Shown: positions 42,723-54,574 of the stretch, one piece after another
Layout of the letters: every line of letters begins with the position of its first letter
How positions within the stretch are numbered: position 1 is the stretch's first letter
Origin: Oryzias latipes
Lineage: Eukaryota > Chordata > Actinopteri > Beloniformes > Adrianichthyidae
Length of the DNA: 64,000 nucleotides
Direction of reading: 5' to 3'
NCBI RefSeq assembly: GCF_002234675.1
Contig: NC_019862.2
Span: 17,693,514 to 17,757,513, forward strand
The notes under the pieces: generated by a model
Databases searched by the model: none
Told to the model about the DNA's origin: nothing
Seen by the model: the letters and a program-made list of their open reading frames with translations, nothing else
Program-made: the position numbers and the translations under genes

Positions 42723-43140
42723 TGCGGAGTCGCGGCGTCGGTACTACGTACCAAAAACGGGGGCACGTCTTTTGGCTATTAACTGTTTACTATTGATGGT
42801 ATAGGATGGTAATATGTATTTTAATATAGTCATTAAGCTTACACAATTTCATTTAATCTTTTGTTGATTGTGTACTTTTCATATTTTACTTTTCGCAAAA
42901 TGATTTTGCACAGGAACTGCTTCATCAGTAAGGATAAATAAAAACATAAATGCAAACTTTTTTTAACAACGTGCATGATACTTATCAGATGTTTTCATTG
43001 ACCCTGTGAAACCGGTTATGTTTCACCCTTATGCCGTTCAGTTTTGCTTGAGACCGTAAACGCAACATTCGGTTGCGACCCCTTTAACGCCAATCTCCCG
43101 CGTTCCAACTTAAGCGGAAATAGAGAGCCCTTTTTCCCTC

Positions 43141-43148
43141 TATTTAAA
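43141..43148 (+). promoter_or_regulatory. TATA-like box upstream of NASP
   Basis: TATTTAAA lies about 127 bp before the NASP start codon, in a region with GC-rich segments and an inverted CCAAT (ATTCAACG context). It could set transcription start near 43170-43180. This is only a motif call. Confidence 0.35.
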
Positions 43149-43274
43149 CGCGCCAACAAAGACCATTCAACGAGCGCTGTCGGTAAATCTCTCACTGTAG
43201 AGTAGACTCTTGTTTTGGTTTTTGTCTTCATCTTTTATTATTATTATTACGTTCTCTATTGTATTCCTGTCTAA

Positions 43275-45680
43275 ATGCCTGAGGAAACGTCCACTGCGTC
43301 GAGCTCGTCGAGGTAAAAAAGCAGCTTGTTATTTGGTATTCTCTGGTATATCTGTGCACACAGGGAACACGGCTAGCCACGTAACGCTCGGTGACCTAGT
43401 TTATCGGCTGTAAAACAGCAGTTTAGCTTGCACACACACAAACGCACAGCTGTTGTGGTTGACTGGTGTAGTTGTGTCGGGGGTGGTAGTTGGTGGGCTT
43501 TGAAGAGGTCTCCGTGTGACAGTCCTCTGCTGGGAGCTAGCTGGCTAACAGCGACATGCTAACAACAATAAGGCGTCGCCAGTTTCTCCGGCAGCTGCAG
43601 CAGAAACTAGGCCAGCCAGCGATCGCTAACATGTTTGTTCTGCTTTTTTTTTTTTTTTTTTTTTTGCAGTACGGAGGAGAAGCCGTGCTCGTCGTCTGCA
43701 GCTACAGCAGCAGAGAGGCAAGAAGTGTCTGCATTGTTAAAGTTAGCTTAACTTGCACGAGCGCTCACTTGTTTTCGTCTGTTTCATGCAGTTCGGTTGA
43801 CGTGATGGAGGAGGCAAAAAAATTAATCGGAACGGGGAAAAGGCATCTCGTAATGGGGGATGTCGTCTCGGCTGTCAATGTCTTCCAAGATGCCTGCAGC
43901 ATTCTGTGAGTCCTGGTAGATGATCCTGGAGAGGGCGCTCCCCTCCTTTCCCTCAAAAGTGGTTTATTCCTAAACTGTGTAATTTCGTGTTTTTCAATTT
44001 CCCATCTGTGTTCCTGCAGAGCATCGAAGTACGGGGACACTGCAGATGAGTGCGGAGAGGCTGTCTTCCTGTATGGAAAGTCTCTTTTGGAGCTTGCCAG
44101 GTGGGTCTGCCAAAAATCATGACAAATTGTATTTCTACAGTTCAGCTTCCTGTCCCCAACAAGAAATTACTTTTAAAATACTGCAACAACAAAGTTGGTA
44201 TGTTTTTAAAAGTTAAAATCTGTCAGCATTTCATAAAGCAGTAGTGTATTTCTGTCAAATGTTGGCGGCAATAGTCTCTCCACAGATCTATAGATACTCT
44301 CATAGGAATATTTGCATCTTGTATTCATTTACATTGCTGAAAAAATGTTTTTGGTGCTTTTAGCATGCTGTTGTGGTTTTATGATTTATGGAGGACAAAT
44401 GTAAAGAAAATTGGAGCTTAATATTGCATTTCTTTGTTCAAATCATTGTGAATCAGGATTAGCTGCAAAAAGGCTGTTGGAAAAAGCTTGTAAGTAGTAT
44501 AACGGGGCTGTAAGATAGCGGGAAAGCTCCTAAACGATAGATGATGGGAAGGGGAGGACGTCCTTTACGCCAACAGCCTGTCTCACAACTCTGCTGCAAA
44601 TTTCCAAAGAGCTCCTGCCGCTCTGCAAAAACTGTCCAAGAAAATGTTTTATTTTTATTTTTTTAACCTAAAAAGGGCACAATCATATTTAAAAGACCAC
44701 TGAGGAAGTCTTTTAAAATGGCTCAAAAATGATTGAAGTGGGACAGCATTTCATAAAGCACCAGTGTATTTCTGTCAAATATTTGGAGCAATAGTTTCTC
44801 ACTATATTTTCCAAACATCTACATCAAAACTTCATTCCTCTCTTTAAGGATGGAGAACGGCGTTCTTGGTAATGCCCTGGAAGGAGTTCCAGAAGAATCA
44901 GAGGAAGAGGAGCAGCCGAGCAACTCAAACATTGAGAGCGCTGACAATCTTGATGGTCTGTAGGAGCTTTGCTGCTTGTTCCTCAGTTTAAATGTCCTGC
45001 AAGTCAATAATTGGGTTCATTTGATGTTGGCATGAATTTAATATTGATTTGTTGCCTTAAAAAAAACTACGTTTTTGAACCTCAGTAGTACCAAACAGAT
45101 GTTCAGATAGTTGTGAGCAAATGTTTGAATGTCTGAACAATGTTTAAAGAGGTGGCATGCCGCTGTGGTGCAGAGAAAACCCGAGATGAGCTGCGAAAGC
45201 AGGTGTGTGATGCAATGGCAGAGGAAGCCAGGTCTGAAGAAAAGCTGTTGTCTGAGGACGGTCACGACATCACCCAGGTGAAGAAAGAAGTTGAAGCAGA
45301 AGCTGTAGTGAAAGCTGGTGAGAGCTTACCAGAGGAGGAGGAGGAGTCAAATTCACCTCTGGCTCAAGAAAAGGTGATCCGAAATCAGACTGTCCAGGAT
45401 GCAGATGAAGAAGAGAAGGATAAAGAGCCAGATGATGGAAAAAAGGAGGAGTCTGATCTAGAGGAAGAACGGGACAAAGATGAACCGGAGGGTAGTAGAT
45501 CTCTGAGTCCAGGTCACTGGTGTTGGTGGTTTGGTCTCTAGAGCACCTCAGCAGCATGTGTCACAGGGTGGTCTGGGAGAAAAGCTGCAGGGTTTTTTTT
45601 CTTTTCTTCATTTTCTTATTAGTATTATCTTGTGTAAACTGTTTCCATGTTCTGTCCTAGATGACGAGGATGATGACGAC

Positions 45681-45711
<31 letters not shown>

Positions 45712-47741
45712 AGAAAAACGGACAGGAGAATGTGCGATTCTTTCCTGGAATGTCTGTCAGTTTTTAAGGTGCTACTATAATTAACGCTCCGCTTCAATTT
45801 TTCAGGAGGATGATGTTGGGAATTTACAGTTGGCGTGGGAGATGCTGGAGGTCGCCAAACTGATCTATAAAAGGTAAATTGATGGTTTAAAAAATGAGCA
45901 TTTTTCTGTCAACAAATGAGCCTGAAATCATCTTTGTAACATTCAGAAAAGAAGGAAAAGAGGAGCAGCTGATGGCAGCTCAGGCTCATCTGAAGCTGGG
46001 AGAAGTTGGTGCTGAAACAGGTGAGCTGCACAAAGCTCGACTTTACGCTTGACTTTTTCAAATATTCACATTTGACCTTTTTTTGGGGGTGTTTCTTTTG
46101 TTTTAGGGAACTATCCCCAGGCTCTGGAAGACTTCCAGGAATGTTTGGCCATCCAGCTGCAGCACTTGCCTCCTCACAGTCGTCTACTTGCTGAGACTCA
46201 CTACCATGTCGCTACAACACTCTGCTACATGGATGAGTACAGACAGGCCATCCAGCACTACAACAGTTCCATAGAAGTCATCGAAAACCGCCTGTGTGAG
46301 ACATTAGTTTGTTTTTATGCTTTGTCTCAGAGCTTCGTGCTGTTGATGTGTTTAATCTGTGACCGTTGTGATGAGCAGCCGTGCTACAGAAGGCGATCGA
46401 CGCAGCAGAAGGAGACGGCGGTGCAGCAGAGGAGAAGAGCGAGATGGAAGAGCTCAAACAACTTTTGCCGGAAATCAGAGAAAAGGTGGAAGACGCCAAA
46501 GAGAGCCTGAGGACAGCCAGCGCCGCGTCGCAGGCCATCCAGCAGACGCTCGTGAGTATGGACAGAGTGGTGTGTAGAGGCTGTTTGCGTGGATCTAAAG
46601 TAAAAAAACAAAAATGTCATGCAGGGTGGAACCTCGTCTTCATCAGCATTCCTCCGTGAAAACGGCGGGCCTTCGTCTTCAACGGCAGCTTTTGCAGAAA
46701 GTAGCCAGGTGAGGTCGCCTGCTGTTTGTGGTGGATTTGTAGTAAAACTAACATTAAGTTTTATCGTAGCTTAAAAAATTGTATTCCTTTTTTTGTTTTT
46801 AGGATCCAGGGAAATGTGACAGCAGCTCCTCTTCCAAAGCGGCGTCGGACATCTCTCATCTCGTCAGGAAAAAGGTGAAGACCCACCAGGCTGCAGTCGT
46901 GTGTACAATTTGTTGCTTTTCTTAAATGCTAAACATTTCTTCATTGTTCAGCTCCTCCACCTCTGATTCAGCGTCTTATTGCTGCAGGGTAGTGTGGGTT
47001 TATTTATGTTCCAGGTTTTGCTTTCAATCATTATGGCTTTTGTCTTCAGCCTGTTATGCCTTGTGTGATCGCTGCAGTGTCATGTGCTGGTTTTTGTGAC
47101 TTTGTTTGGAGGCCGAGTCTCTACTGTTATATATTTTTCTTTATTATAATGGCTCTGAGGTTGCCATATAAAAATGAATTCCAGTAGCCTTCAGTCTTCC
47201 ATTCCTGCCTTGTTTCCACACAGAGGAAACCAGAAGAAGAGAAGCCAGTAAAGGACGCAGATGCTAAGCAAGCAAAACAGGAAGTCTCAGTAAATTGCAG
47301 CGATGATTCTAGTGCCAGCAATGGAGTCCAGGAGGAGAAATCACAGGAGGCGAGTGATAGGCCTTTTTCTTTGACTGTTGCTGTGAAACTATGAAGCTAT
47401 GAGTAACTGCTTGTCTGAGGCGGGACGGCCCCAGTTGATGACTGCATGTAGTTCCCAGTGGACTTTCTGCATTTTGGCCGCTTTTTTTCTCTTCAGGACA
47501 GTCTCTGACTCCGTGGTGATCATGGAAGTAATAATTGGTGGTTTTAAGTTCTAAACCTGTGGTTTTCATTTTATTTATTTTTGAACAGTGATCCGCAAAT
47601 CATTTGAGGGTTTTTTTTGTCTTTAAGACTAAGTTTGATTCCTTTTTCTCTCCTACATAAAGTGGTCTCTCCATTAAACTGGATGGTGTCTTCCTTCTGC
47701 AGGCTCCCACCCAGTCGGCCTCTGTGGAGTCTTCAGCGTGA
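43275..47741 (+). CDS. nasp: Nuclear autoantigenic sperm protein (NASP), H3-H4 histone chaperone
   Basis: NASP stores H3-H4 and linker histones and escorts them to chromatin assembly in the nucleus. Fifteen coding exons: 43275-43312, 43670-43717, 43792-43905, 44020-44100, 44849-44955, 45174-45491, 45661-45731, 45806-45873, 45947-46020, 46107-46295, 46379-46551, 46625-46708, 46803-46874, 47224-47349, 47703-47741. All phases match; 1602 nt, 533 aa. Family signatures: [18 protein letters not shown] and [20 protein letters not shown] (first TPR, exons 3-5), a long Glu/Asp-rich insert (exons 5-7) ending in poly-Asp from GAT repeats, [19 protein letters not shown] and the following TPRs (exons 8-10), a coiled-coil [19 protein letters not shown] (exon 11), and [17 protein letters not shown] with the nuclear signal (exons 13-14). 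Length lies between mammalian somatic (about 450) and testis (about 790) forms. Introns 2 and 14 appear to use GC donors. Exon 7's donor (GTGCGA) is weak. Confidence 0.95.
44610..44745. mobile_element. MITE fragment, inverted copy of the TTAA family
   Basis: Reverse-complemented, 44690-44743 begins GTCCCACTTCAATCATTTTT, then GAGCCATTTTAAAAGAC, matching the left end of the copy at 10728. It lies in a NASP intron. The other end is decayed. Confidence 0.6.
45670..45712 (+). repeat. GAT trinucleotide repeat in NASP coding exon
   Basis: A run of GAC/GAT codons in exon 7 encodes poly-Asp inside the acidic histone-binding insert, with the last eight or so codons identical GAT. Such a run is likely to vary in length between individuals. 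Confidence 0.9.
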
Positions 47742-47875
47742 AAGTCCTGATCTGCCTCCTGACTTCTGAAACCAGCACAGCTCCGACTGTCTAGCCCTCT
47801 CCTCCAAACTGATTTTTCTGTAAATATCCATTTTCACAGAATTGTCTGTCAGGTTTTGTATACTTGTAGTAAAAT

Positions 47876-47881
47876 AATAAA
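47876..47881 (+). terminator. NASP polyadenylation signal
   Basis: AATAAA lies 135 bp after the NASP stop codon, followed about 20-30 bp later by a GTGTTC/TGTGAT GT-rich element, the usual arrangement for a cleavage site. Confidence 0.75.
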
Positions 47882-47916
47882 CATTTGCAGATGTAATATT
47901 GTGTTCAAAGCTCGTG

Positions 47917-47921
<5 letters not shown>

Positions 47922-47984
<63 letters not shown>
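47922..47984. repeat. Poly-T tract, about 62 bp
   Basis: An uninterrupted T run lies about 40 bp beyond the NASP polyadenylation signal. It may be the A-tail of a minus-strand retro-insertion or plain simple sequence. No element body was recognised beside it. Confidence 0.9.
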
Positions 47985-47989
<5 letters not shown>

Positions 47990-47999
47990 CTCTAAATTC

Positions 48000-49610
48000 T
48001 TAAGCATTTTTCCCTATCAAAAGCCATACTTATTTAAAACAAAAAAGCCAGGATGTTTCTGGGGACTTTTGTGAAACTTTACTGAAGATCTAAGTTAACT
48101 TTTTCTATCCAGATTCAATAGACATTAAAGATAATTATCTAGTTTTTCTGAGCCAGTATTTAGTTAAATTTATATCTGGGGTTGAGTGGCTCAGAGCCAG
48201 TACATGTGCTGCCCTCTAGCACCCTCTAGTGGCTATAGTGTAACATGTGGGTAAAAATGTGTTGGAGGACAAATTCCTTAGCGTTGCATTCAAATATAAC
48301 CACACTTCTTGATCTTTACTGGGGTTATAGTTCGCTTTGTGGCATTTATGCTGAAAAACATTTAGATTTTGTGAAGTTACTTTGTCCCTCTAATGTATTT
48401 TTCCCAAATGTATCACTTGCACAGTAATGTCTATGATCACAATTGTAATGACTTGGAGAGAAATTGATCCTAAACATCCTATTTTTCAATCATCCTGTTG
48501 GATACTTAAGCTGCTTCGTTAAGTTCATAAACGGTAAGCTTTATTTTGAAAGTTAGGAATCCAGGAAGTTGGGGGGGGGGGGGGGGGGGGGTCTAATTTT
48601 AGTTTTTTTTTCCCCCCAGTAAATTTGCACTCTCTTTAGATCATAGATTTCTCAATGCTATGACATCAAAGCAATGCCACAGATTTTAAAGGAAATCTTC
48701 ATCCACTTCAGTGATAAACTTGACTAAGGCACAAGCAGCCTTTGCATTTGGGGGGTTTTGTTGTCGTATATGGTGGACTGATAAAAGCTTGATGAAACCA
48801 CCAGGATTTGAGCCTGATGCAGATATCTTGTCAAATAATCAGCTTTTATTCTTTTGGGTGAGATTTGCTCAAGTGAAGATGAACCTGAGCCAAAAGGCTA
48901 AGTTTTTGACCTGGAGCATGGATGGTGGTGGAGGATGAGTTCATTCATTCTCCCCGAATAACCAGAGAGAAAACTGGAATTGTTCCTGGGTCTGTTCTGA
49001 GTAAAACATGTGAAATGTGTCTGAGTCAGTGAAGCAAACAAACTCAAGATGACAGCATCTGTGCTGCACATACTTCGGTAAACTCATCCAGCGACTGACA
49101 AAAATGTATGCAAGCTTCTTTTGGAGGATTTTCTTTTAACGTAGTCAGGTTTTTATTTTCGTATTATGGGATTTTTACCTGTCAACTCAGAAATGCTAAA
49201 ACAAAGTGAGGTAATCTGTAGGGTAAAGATCGATTTTAGACATCTGCTCTGGAAAGTGGATAAACACAGCATTTTTTTATATGCCTAGACTGTGTTTGTC
49301 TTTTTTTTTTCTTTACAGGAATTTTGCATGGAAAAGATGATTGACACCTACTACCGTACAGTCTGTATCATATACATCTAATTTACTCCCTGTTTAACAA
49401 AGAAAAAATAATCTGTTTTTGCTCTTTTTATGTTGATATATTTCACATTACGATTATTGGTGGAGATTAAGATAGATGGTGTTGTTAGAAAATACATCTA
49501 AATGGAATGGAATCTAAATTCATAATTCATATGGAATCTGTTTTCCCATGAGGATCCAAAACCATTTTACCCAGTCACTGCGAAATTTTAATGTAAATTT
49601 GAAATTCCAA
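48000..49610. other. Intergenic stretch downstream of NASP
   Basis: Apart from a G homopolymer of about 21 at 48571-48591, I recognise no gene or bounded repeat. Open frames here lack splice context or known motifs. Confidence 0.4.
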
Positions 49611-49619
49611 TTCAAAATA

Positions 49620-49960
49620 AAACTCCATTTATAGAGCACGTTTCCTGCTACAGAACACCTCAAAGCACATTGAGGTGCTAAAATATGAGAAAATATAAAA
49701 ACCGAAAAACTAAAGCTATGGAGTTTTTTCTTAAAACTCTCCACAGTAGATGAAGCCCTCACATCCTCTGGCAGGCTGTTCAACAGACAAGGCCCCTCAG
49801 TGTTGGAATGTGGCCTCGCCGTGGGCAAAACTGTTCTGATGAAAAATTCCTATAAAACCTTTAAAGAGTAATTAAAGAATCTTAAAATTGATCCTAAAGC
49901 TGACTGGGAGCCAGTGCAAAGATTTCAAATGTACATTAATGGCTGCACCAAAAAAAGTTT
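49620..49960 (-). mobile_element. L2-like LINE fragment, end of reverse transcriptase and 3' tail
   Basis: The minus strand carries LLNSLPEDVRASSTVESFKK followed by KLHSFSF, the typical end of the L2/CR1 reverse-transcriptase protein (pattern WNSLPxxVRxxxSxxxFKxxLKTxLF). It is 5'-truncated, and the frame reading into it is broken. Confidence 0.65.
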
Positions 49961-50111
49961 ATGCAAAGAAGGCCATTAGTGAGATTGAATGTCAAATTGA
50001 AATGTAAGAGAAAACACAGTAAACATTTGAACAGCTGTTTTGTTTTTAATGGAAACAAATTCAATATTTCCAAATTTAACCCAAATCAACTTTGTCAGGT
50101 CCTATGCAAAT

Positions 50112-50122
50112 TTTATTTTATT
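50112..50122 (-). terminator. Polyadenylation signals of minus-strand gene
   Basis: Two overlapping AATAAA motifs on the minus strand lie about 145 bp past the stop codon at 50264-50266 and probably end that transcript. Confidence 0.55.
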
Positions 50123-50263
50123 CTTAAAGCTTTGTATTTTCAGTTGCATTAATAATTTGTAGCACAAAAAAACAAGAGAACAAAAGAATCCTTGTCTGCC
50201 AGATCAGAAGCTACAGAATTGCAAATACAGACAAATCTAAACAGGAATGTTTAATCTTCTGTG

Positions 50264-50629
50264 TCAGAGTCGGAGGTTAGAGGAGCAATCCCTCCTCCCA
50301 GTCTGAAGCAGCTTGTCTGCTGTCCTGCCTCTCTGCAGCTCCAGCTGCAGGTTGGGACTATGTGTCAGATCCAGCTGGCGCTCGTGGATCGTCGCCAATC
50401 CTCTCATCTCCTCCAGTGGTGACCCTGCTGATGTCTTGTCTCTTCAAAAACATAGTTATTTAACACATTATTTTGAGCAGCGCTGTGTTACTTATGAAGC
50501 AAATCATTTCTTTTACGCCTGTCAAGAGTACCTGTCTTGACCCAGATTCCCCTGCGACTCAGTGCCACCAAATATTTAATTGCTGAATGCATTATTGACG
50601 AGCTCCAACCAGCATCAATGTTTGAGTCC
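50264..50629 (-). CDS. Last two exons of an unidentified minus-strand gene
   Basis: The final exon is 50264-50439 (176 bp), ending with TGA. The preceding exon has its donor at 50532 (GTACTC) and begins at either 50582 or 50629, depending on acceptor. The phase-1 junction joins GIWVKT with DKTSAGSPLEEMRGLATIHE, then RQLDLTHSPNLQLELQRGRT and ADKLLQTGRRDCSSNLRL. The joined reading is hydrophilic, with heptad-like leucines, and looks like a true C-terminus. I do not recognise the protein. It is convergent with NASP, with about 2.3 kb between the ends. Upstream exons should lie at higher coordinates, but I could not place them. The acceptor of the last exon has a poor pyrimidine tract, which lowers confidence. 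Confidence 0.5.
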
Positions 50630-50859
50630 CTAAAAAGCCCATTTAGATGATAATAACCAAATGAGGAATAATTCATGTCTTACATTTAAAATGAAAGTTA
50701 ACATTTATTGATAAAATGTAGCATATGAGCTACGTGTTCCTTTTTTTAGTTAATATCATTTATCATGTATGTGCTTCTGTTGTCAAGGACCGAACTCTGC
50801 TTTTGTTTTATAAGAGAAGACCTGCTTTGTCTTCTCAGAGGATTCAAACCAAAAGGAGT

Positions 50860-51268
50860 TCATTGGAAATTTGCCCCTGAATTGTGGGCGGGATCATTTA
50901 AGCCTATCCTCACTTCCCATCATCCTTTTGTCTACAGTCTCTCCTGCTAGCCTACAGCCCTTCAAACGGCGCAACAGAAATGACGAGCAATTTTGGAGCT
51001 ATCCAGTTGTACAGTTGTGAGCCAGATGCCAGCTTGGATAAGGAAAATTAAGATGTACATTGATCCAGTCGTCTGATGCATCAGTATTGAGCGGAGCAGG
51101 GAGCTTGTGGCTTGTTGTAGTAGCTCATAAGTCACACTTATGAGCTTTTTCTCAAAAATGCAATTTTAACCTCAATGCTCTATATATTTGCCCTTTATCA
51201 TCAGAAAATTACCATAAGAAGGTGTTAAAACACCAAAAACACAACATTTTAATTGGAATGGGTGATAC
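50860..51268. mobile_element. Copy of the dispersed TTAA MITE family
   Basis: It shares GAATTGTGGGCGGGA, GCAGGGAGCTTGTGG, AAATGCAATTTTAA and ACACCAAAAACACAACATTT, and ends in AATTGGAATGGGT, a decayed form of the family's ATTGGAGTGGGT end. Confidence 0.65.
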
Positions 51269-51269
51269 A

Positions 51270-53480
51270 TTTCATGCTGAGTCACTGTTTTTCGTTTTTT
51301 TAAACCCTATTTCAAACATCTTACTTGTTCATCTCAAGTGTGGCGCTATACTAAATCACAAGTGATAATCTCCAAAATTAGTCTGGAGCAAGCTGAGGGT
51401 GCTGTAATCTTCCAGTTCCTTATTTTCAGATATATGTTTACTTACATCCCTTTATTTGCTTATTTTTTTTTAATGAATATTCCCAATGCGGTTGTGTTTC
51501 TCGCTGGCCTGGGAGAACGTTTCATGTAGGAGTGAGTCCTCTGAGTGGTTGATTGCAACTGTGCAGAGGAAGTGTGGGTCCAGCAGCATCAACAGTAAAG
51601 ATCTGGATGTCCAGTGAGAACATTCACCCTGACAACTCTCCGTAAAGTGTAGAGATTAACCTCAGTGTGATCAAAAAGTGGGAGAGCGGGGAAAGAAATG
51701 CCTGCAGGTCCATTTTTCCAATCTTAAAGGTTCTGGATATAGGATATAGGGATTTTCAATTGAATTTGCAAGTTCAAGTGACGAACAACTAGTATTAAAT
51801 GAAATACCATTGAGGGTTATATGATCTCCATTTGTTGTCACAGTTCTGCCTCTGATTGAACGGAGGAAAAGGAAAATATGGATTTTAAGATAGTCAGCGG
51901 TCTCAAATCAAGTAACCTTCTCTAAAACAATATATGCAAAAAAAAAGAGTGATTACACCAAAATTAATAAAAAACTTTAATAAAAGTAGGACATTTTCTC
52001 AATCATTTTGAAAACCTAATGAGTTTAGCACTTACACTCTTTGCACCATTTGGTGCACTTTTGCCTCAAATACCAGAAGACAATTCTCTGAAAGGAAAGA
52101 TTGACTTTTCAAAGAACGTTCCAGCAAAACTGGTGTACTTGGCCTTTTGTAGCAGCTCAGTGTTCGTGACAAAGTAACATCCGGAGATCGAAGGCAACAA
52201 CAACAACAACTACAAAACCCTGATGAACTGAGTGCTGTTAGCAGTAAATAACCTTTCTACTTTGGTCACATGAAAAACCAGTTAAAGCAGGAGCTCAGTT
52301 CCCTCTGATCCTTGAGTGTCTGTCGCTCAATACCCTTTGGTGGTTTAGAAGACCATGGTGCCACTTGAATCAGACAGTTACTATTCTGAAGATTAGACTG
52401 AGCTAAACTGACTATCACTCATTATCTCTGAATCACCAATAAGAAGCACTGAAGGGGGGAATAGTTATTTATTTGTTGGTGCAAAACATCAGTCTTTTGT
52501 ACTTTATTCTGCTGCATATGTTATTGTTATTGATTATTTCTATAGTTCTGTAAGGTCTGTCATATCAAAAAATGACTTAATTCAGGCCTAACTTGGACTT
52601 CAACACTTGCAAACTTAGGAGGCAATTTCAAAAGTTTAGCAGAGCAGTTGACCTCAGGAAGAACTGAAAAGCATAAACAGAAAAACACTGAGTATAATTA
52701 GCTTAAATCAAAACAGCTGGGGATGATCATCAACTTCAACCTGGTGAAACTGTTAGGGGAAAACTCTAAACAAGAAACAAATTAAAGCCTAAGTCACATG
52801 CACCCATATTGGGATTAAACCATATGGATCCTGAAAGTTTTTGAAATGTCTGGCCCTGTGGAGGGTCGCAGACAGGGAGGACTCCATCTGTAGAGGAGCC
52901 CAGGTGTGTCTTGCAGTTTCCTTGAGGCTCGTACTGCCACCTTAATCATACCGTCAGGAAAATGGGACGTATAAGTGAACCTGCATGTGGTAAGTGTATC
53001 TATCTTGAAGTATTTGTACGGATAATGTAAATTTCAAGCACTTAGGACCTATGGGTGCCCTTTATGCAGCACTCCAGTTGTTGGTTGGGTGCAAGCGCTG
53101 GCACCTTACTGACCGCACGCACGTGATGTGCAGGTGATGCCCATAGGATGGTACAAACTACAATGACTAATTTTGTAATTTCTGTGCGCAAGGAGTGCAC
53201 ACCTTTTACTTGAAAAACACAAACAGGCTCATTGTGCAGGTTTCAGGGGATTTGAAACAAATGAAAAATTTGTATGGCATGCCTGCATCTCACCTCCTTC
53301 ATCCTTACTTACCCTTACATGTTGCTAAAGTGTTCCCTACAACCTGTTTGCAATAAATTTGCTACAAAGAAAAATAAATAAATTTGTTGAATATTGTTCT
53401 TTCTTATAGACTTTGACACAAACCCCTCACAGTTGCCTGTAAATTTTAAGTGTCAAAGCTTTCCTTTCATATGTAAAAGC
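51270..53480. other. Stretch without recognised genes
   Basis: Exons of the unidentified minus-strand gene might lie here, for instance an open block on the minus strand at about 52840-52950, but I could not link any by splice sites and phase. Confidence 0.35.
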
Positions 53481-53484
53481 GTTC

Positions 53485-53660
53485 TCAGTGGTCTGTTAAT
53501 TATGATTATTACGTTTTTAGACAAAATTAAAAAATAATGTCATTCTATAGGACATAGTTTCTGCAGAGCGGCAGGAGTTCATTTGAAATTCACCTCTGAG
53601 TTGTGGGCGGGACAGCTGGGGCAGAGTAAGCCTGCAGTGGGTCTCTAAGGATGTTTTCCT
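53485..53660. mobile_element. Fragment of the dispersed TTAA MITE family
   Basis: GGACATAGTTTCTGCAGAGC, GGCAGGAGTTCATTTGAAAT and TCACCTCTGAGTTGTGGGCG match the copies at 8961 and 10728. Both ends are lost. Confidence 0.65.
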
Positions 53661-54159
53661 GCCTTTCGTTTACTAAAAACATTCTTAAAACTCCTCCAAA
53701 ACCCATTTTTTTCCTTTTCAATTGTTCTTTAGTAGGCAAACCTGAATTTAGCTGTCCATATACAATGAAAAGGCAGCAAATTAATGCCTACATTTCTTAG
53801 ATAACGATGGTAAGGCTAAATTAGAAGCAACTAAAAAAACAAATAATGCTGAATTTCATTAGATGGTTCTTAAGGTTTCTTGAAAGTACTCCTGAGTTGT
53901 ATGTGATTCATTTACACAAATACTCCAGATGCAGTGAAGCAGCAGCAGCCTCGCTGATGCTGAGATGGACTGCTGCTGCTGTTGCTGCTGCTCAGAGCTG
54001 AAATATTCAGCATCTTTCCACACCTCTGACAGACAGAAAAAAAGAGCAAGTTGAGGACTTGAACTCCTTTCTCCCTCCCATTCTGCTCCTCCTGTTCTGC
54101 AACACTCATGCCAGGGTGTTGCTAAGCAACTGTAAAATAAAGCAGTAGGCTCTGAAGTC

Positions 54160-54571
54160 GGAGTGAGAGGAACAGAGTTCTCGAGTACTGCAATCCACTA
54201 CAGTTTGTTTGGCTCTTTACGTGATCCCACCACAGCTCTCAGTGCCCATCTGTGGATCTGCAAGGACTTGTGGTTCTCCGTCCTCCGACCAATCAGGGCA
54301 GGCTGTGAGGCGGGCTCAGCAGTTCTAGGCTTCCTGCGTGATTGACATTCAGCCTCCTGAAGCGCAGCGAACGGTGGTGCTCCACTGATGCTCCTGCTCC
54401 CCTCGAGAGAGAGCGGAGAAAATCTGCGAGAGAAGACAAGAGCAAGTGGAATGCTAAAACCTTAAAGTCCTTTCCTGCTATCTATAATGGAAAGATGAGA
54501 GGTGGGACACAGGAGAAAGCCAGCTAAAGGGGGAGGACAGGAAGGTTTTCCAAAGAGGAGAGATTTGTAGG
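54160..54571 (+). promoter_or_regulatory. Putative promoter and 5' untranslated exon of a plus-strand gene
   Basis: GACCAATCAG near 54289 (CCAAT box) and GAGGCGGGC near 54309 (GC box) precede a GA-rich, stop-containing stretch. It ends at a good donor, GTAAGA, at 54572. This looks like a TATA-less promoter with a non-coding first exon whose coding exons lie further right or outside the window. No downstream exon was found. Confidence 0.35.
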
Positions 54572-54574
54572 TAA

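Noticed and set aside
43556-43909. 117-codon frame starting at 43556 as the NASP N-terminus
   Set aside because: It runs through a poly-T intron tract. The spliced start at 43275 gives a phase-consistent join and an acidic N-terminus like that of the family.
53912-54109. CAG-rich minus-strand block as a polyglutamine exon
   Set aside because: An acceptor-like pyrimidine tract is present, but no clear donor or partner exon, and three frames are equally open because of the CAG repeat.
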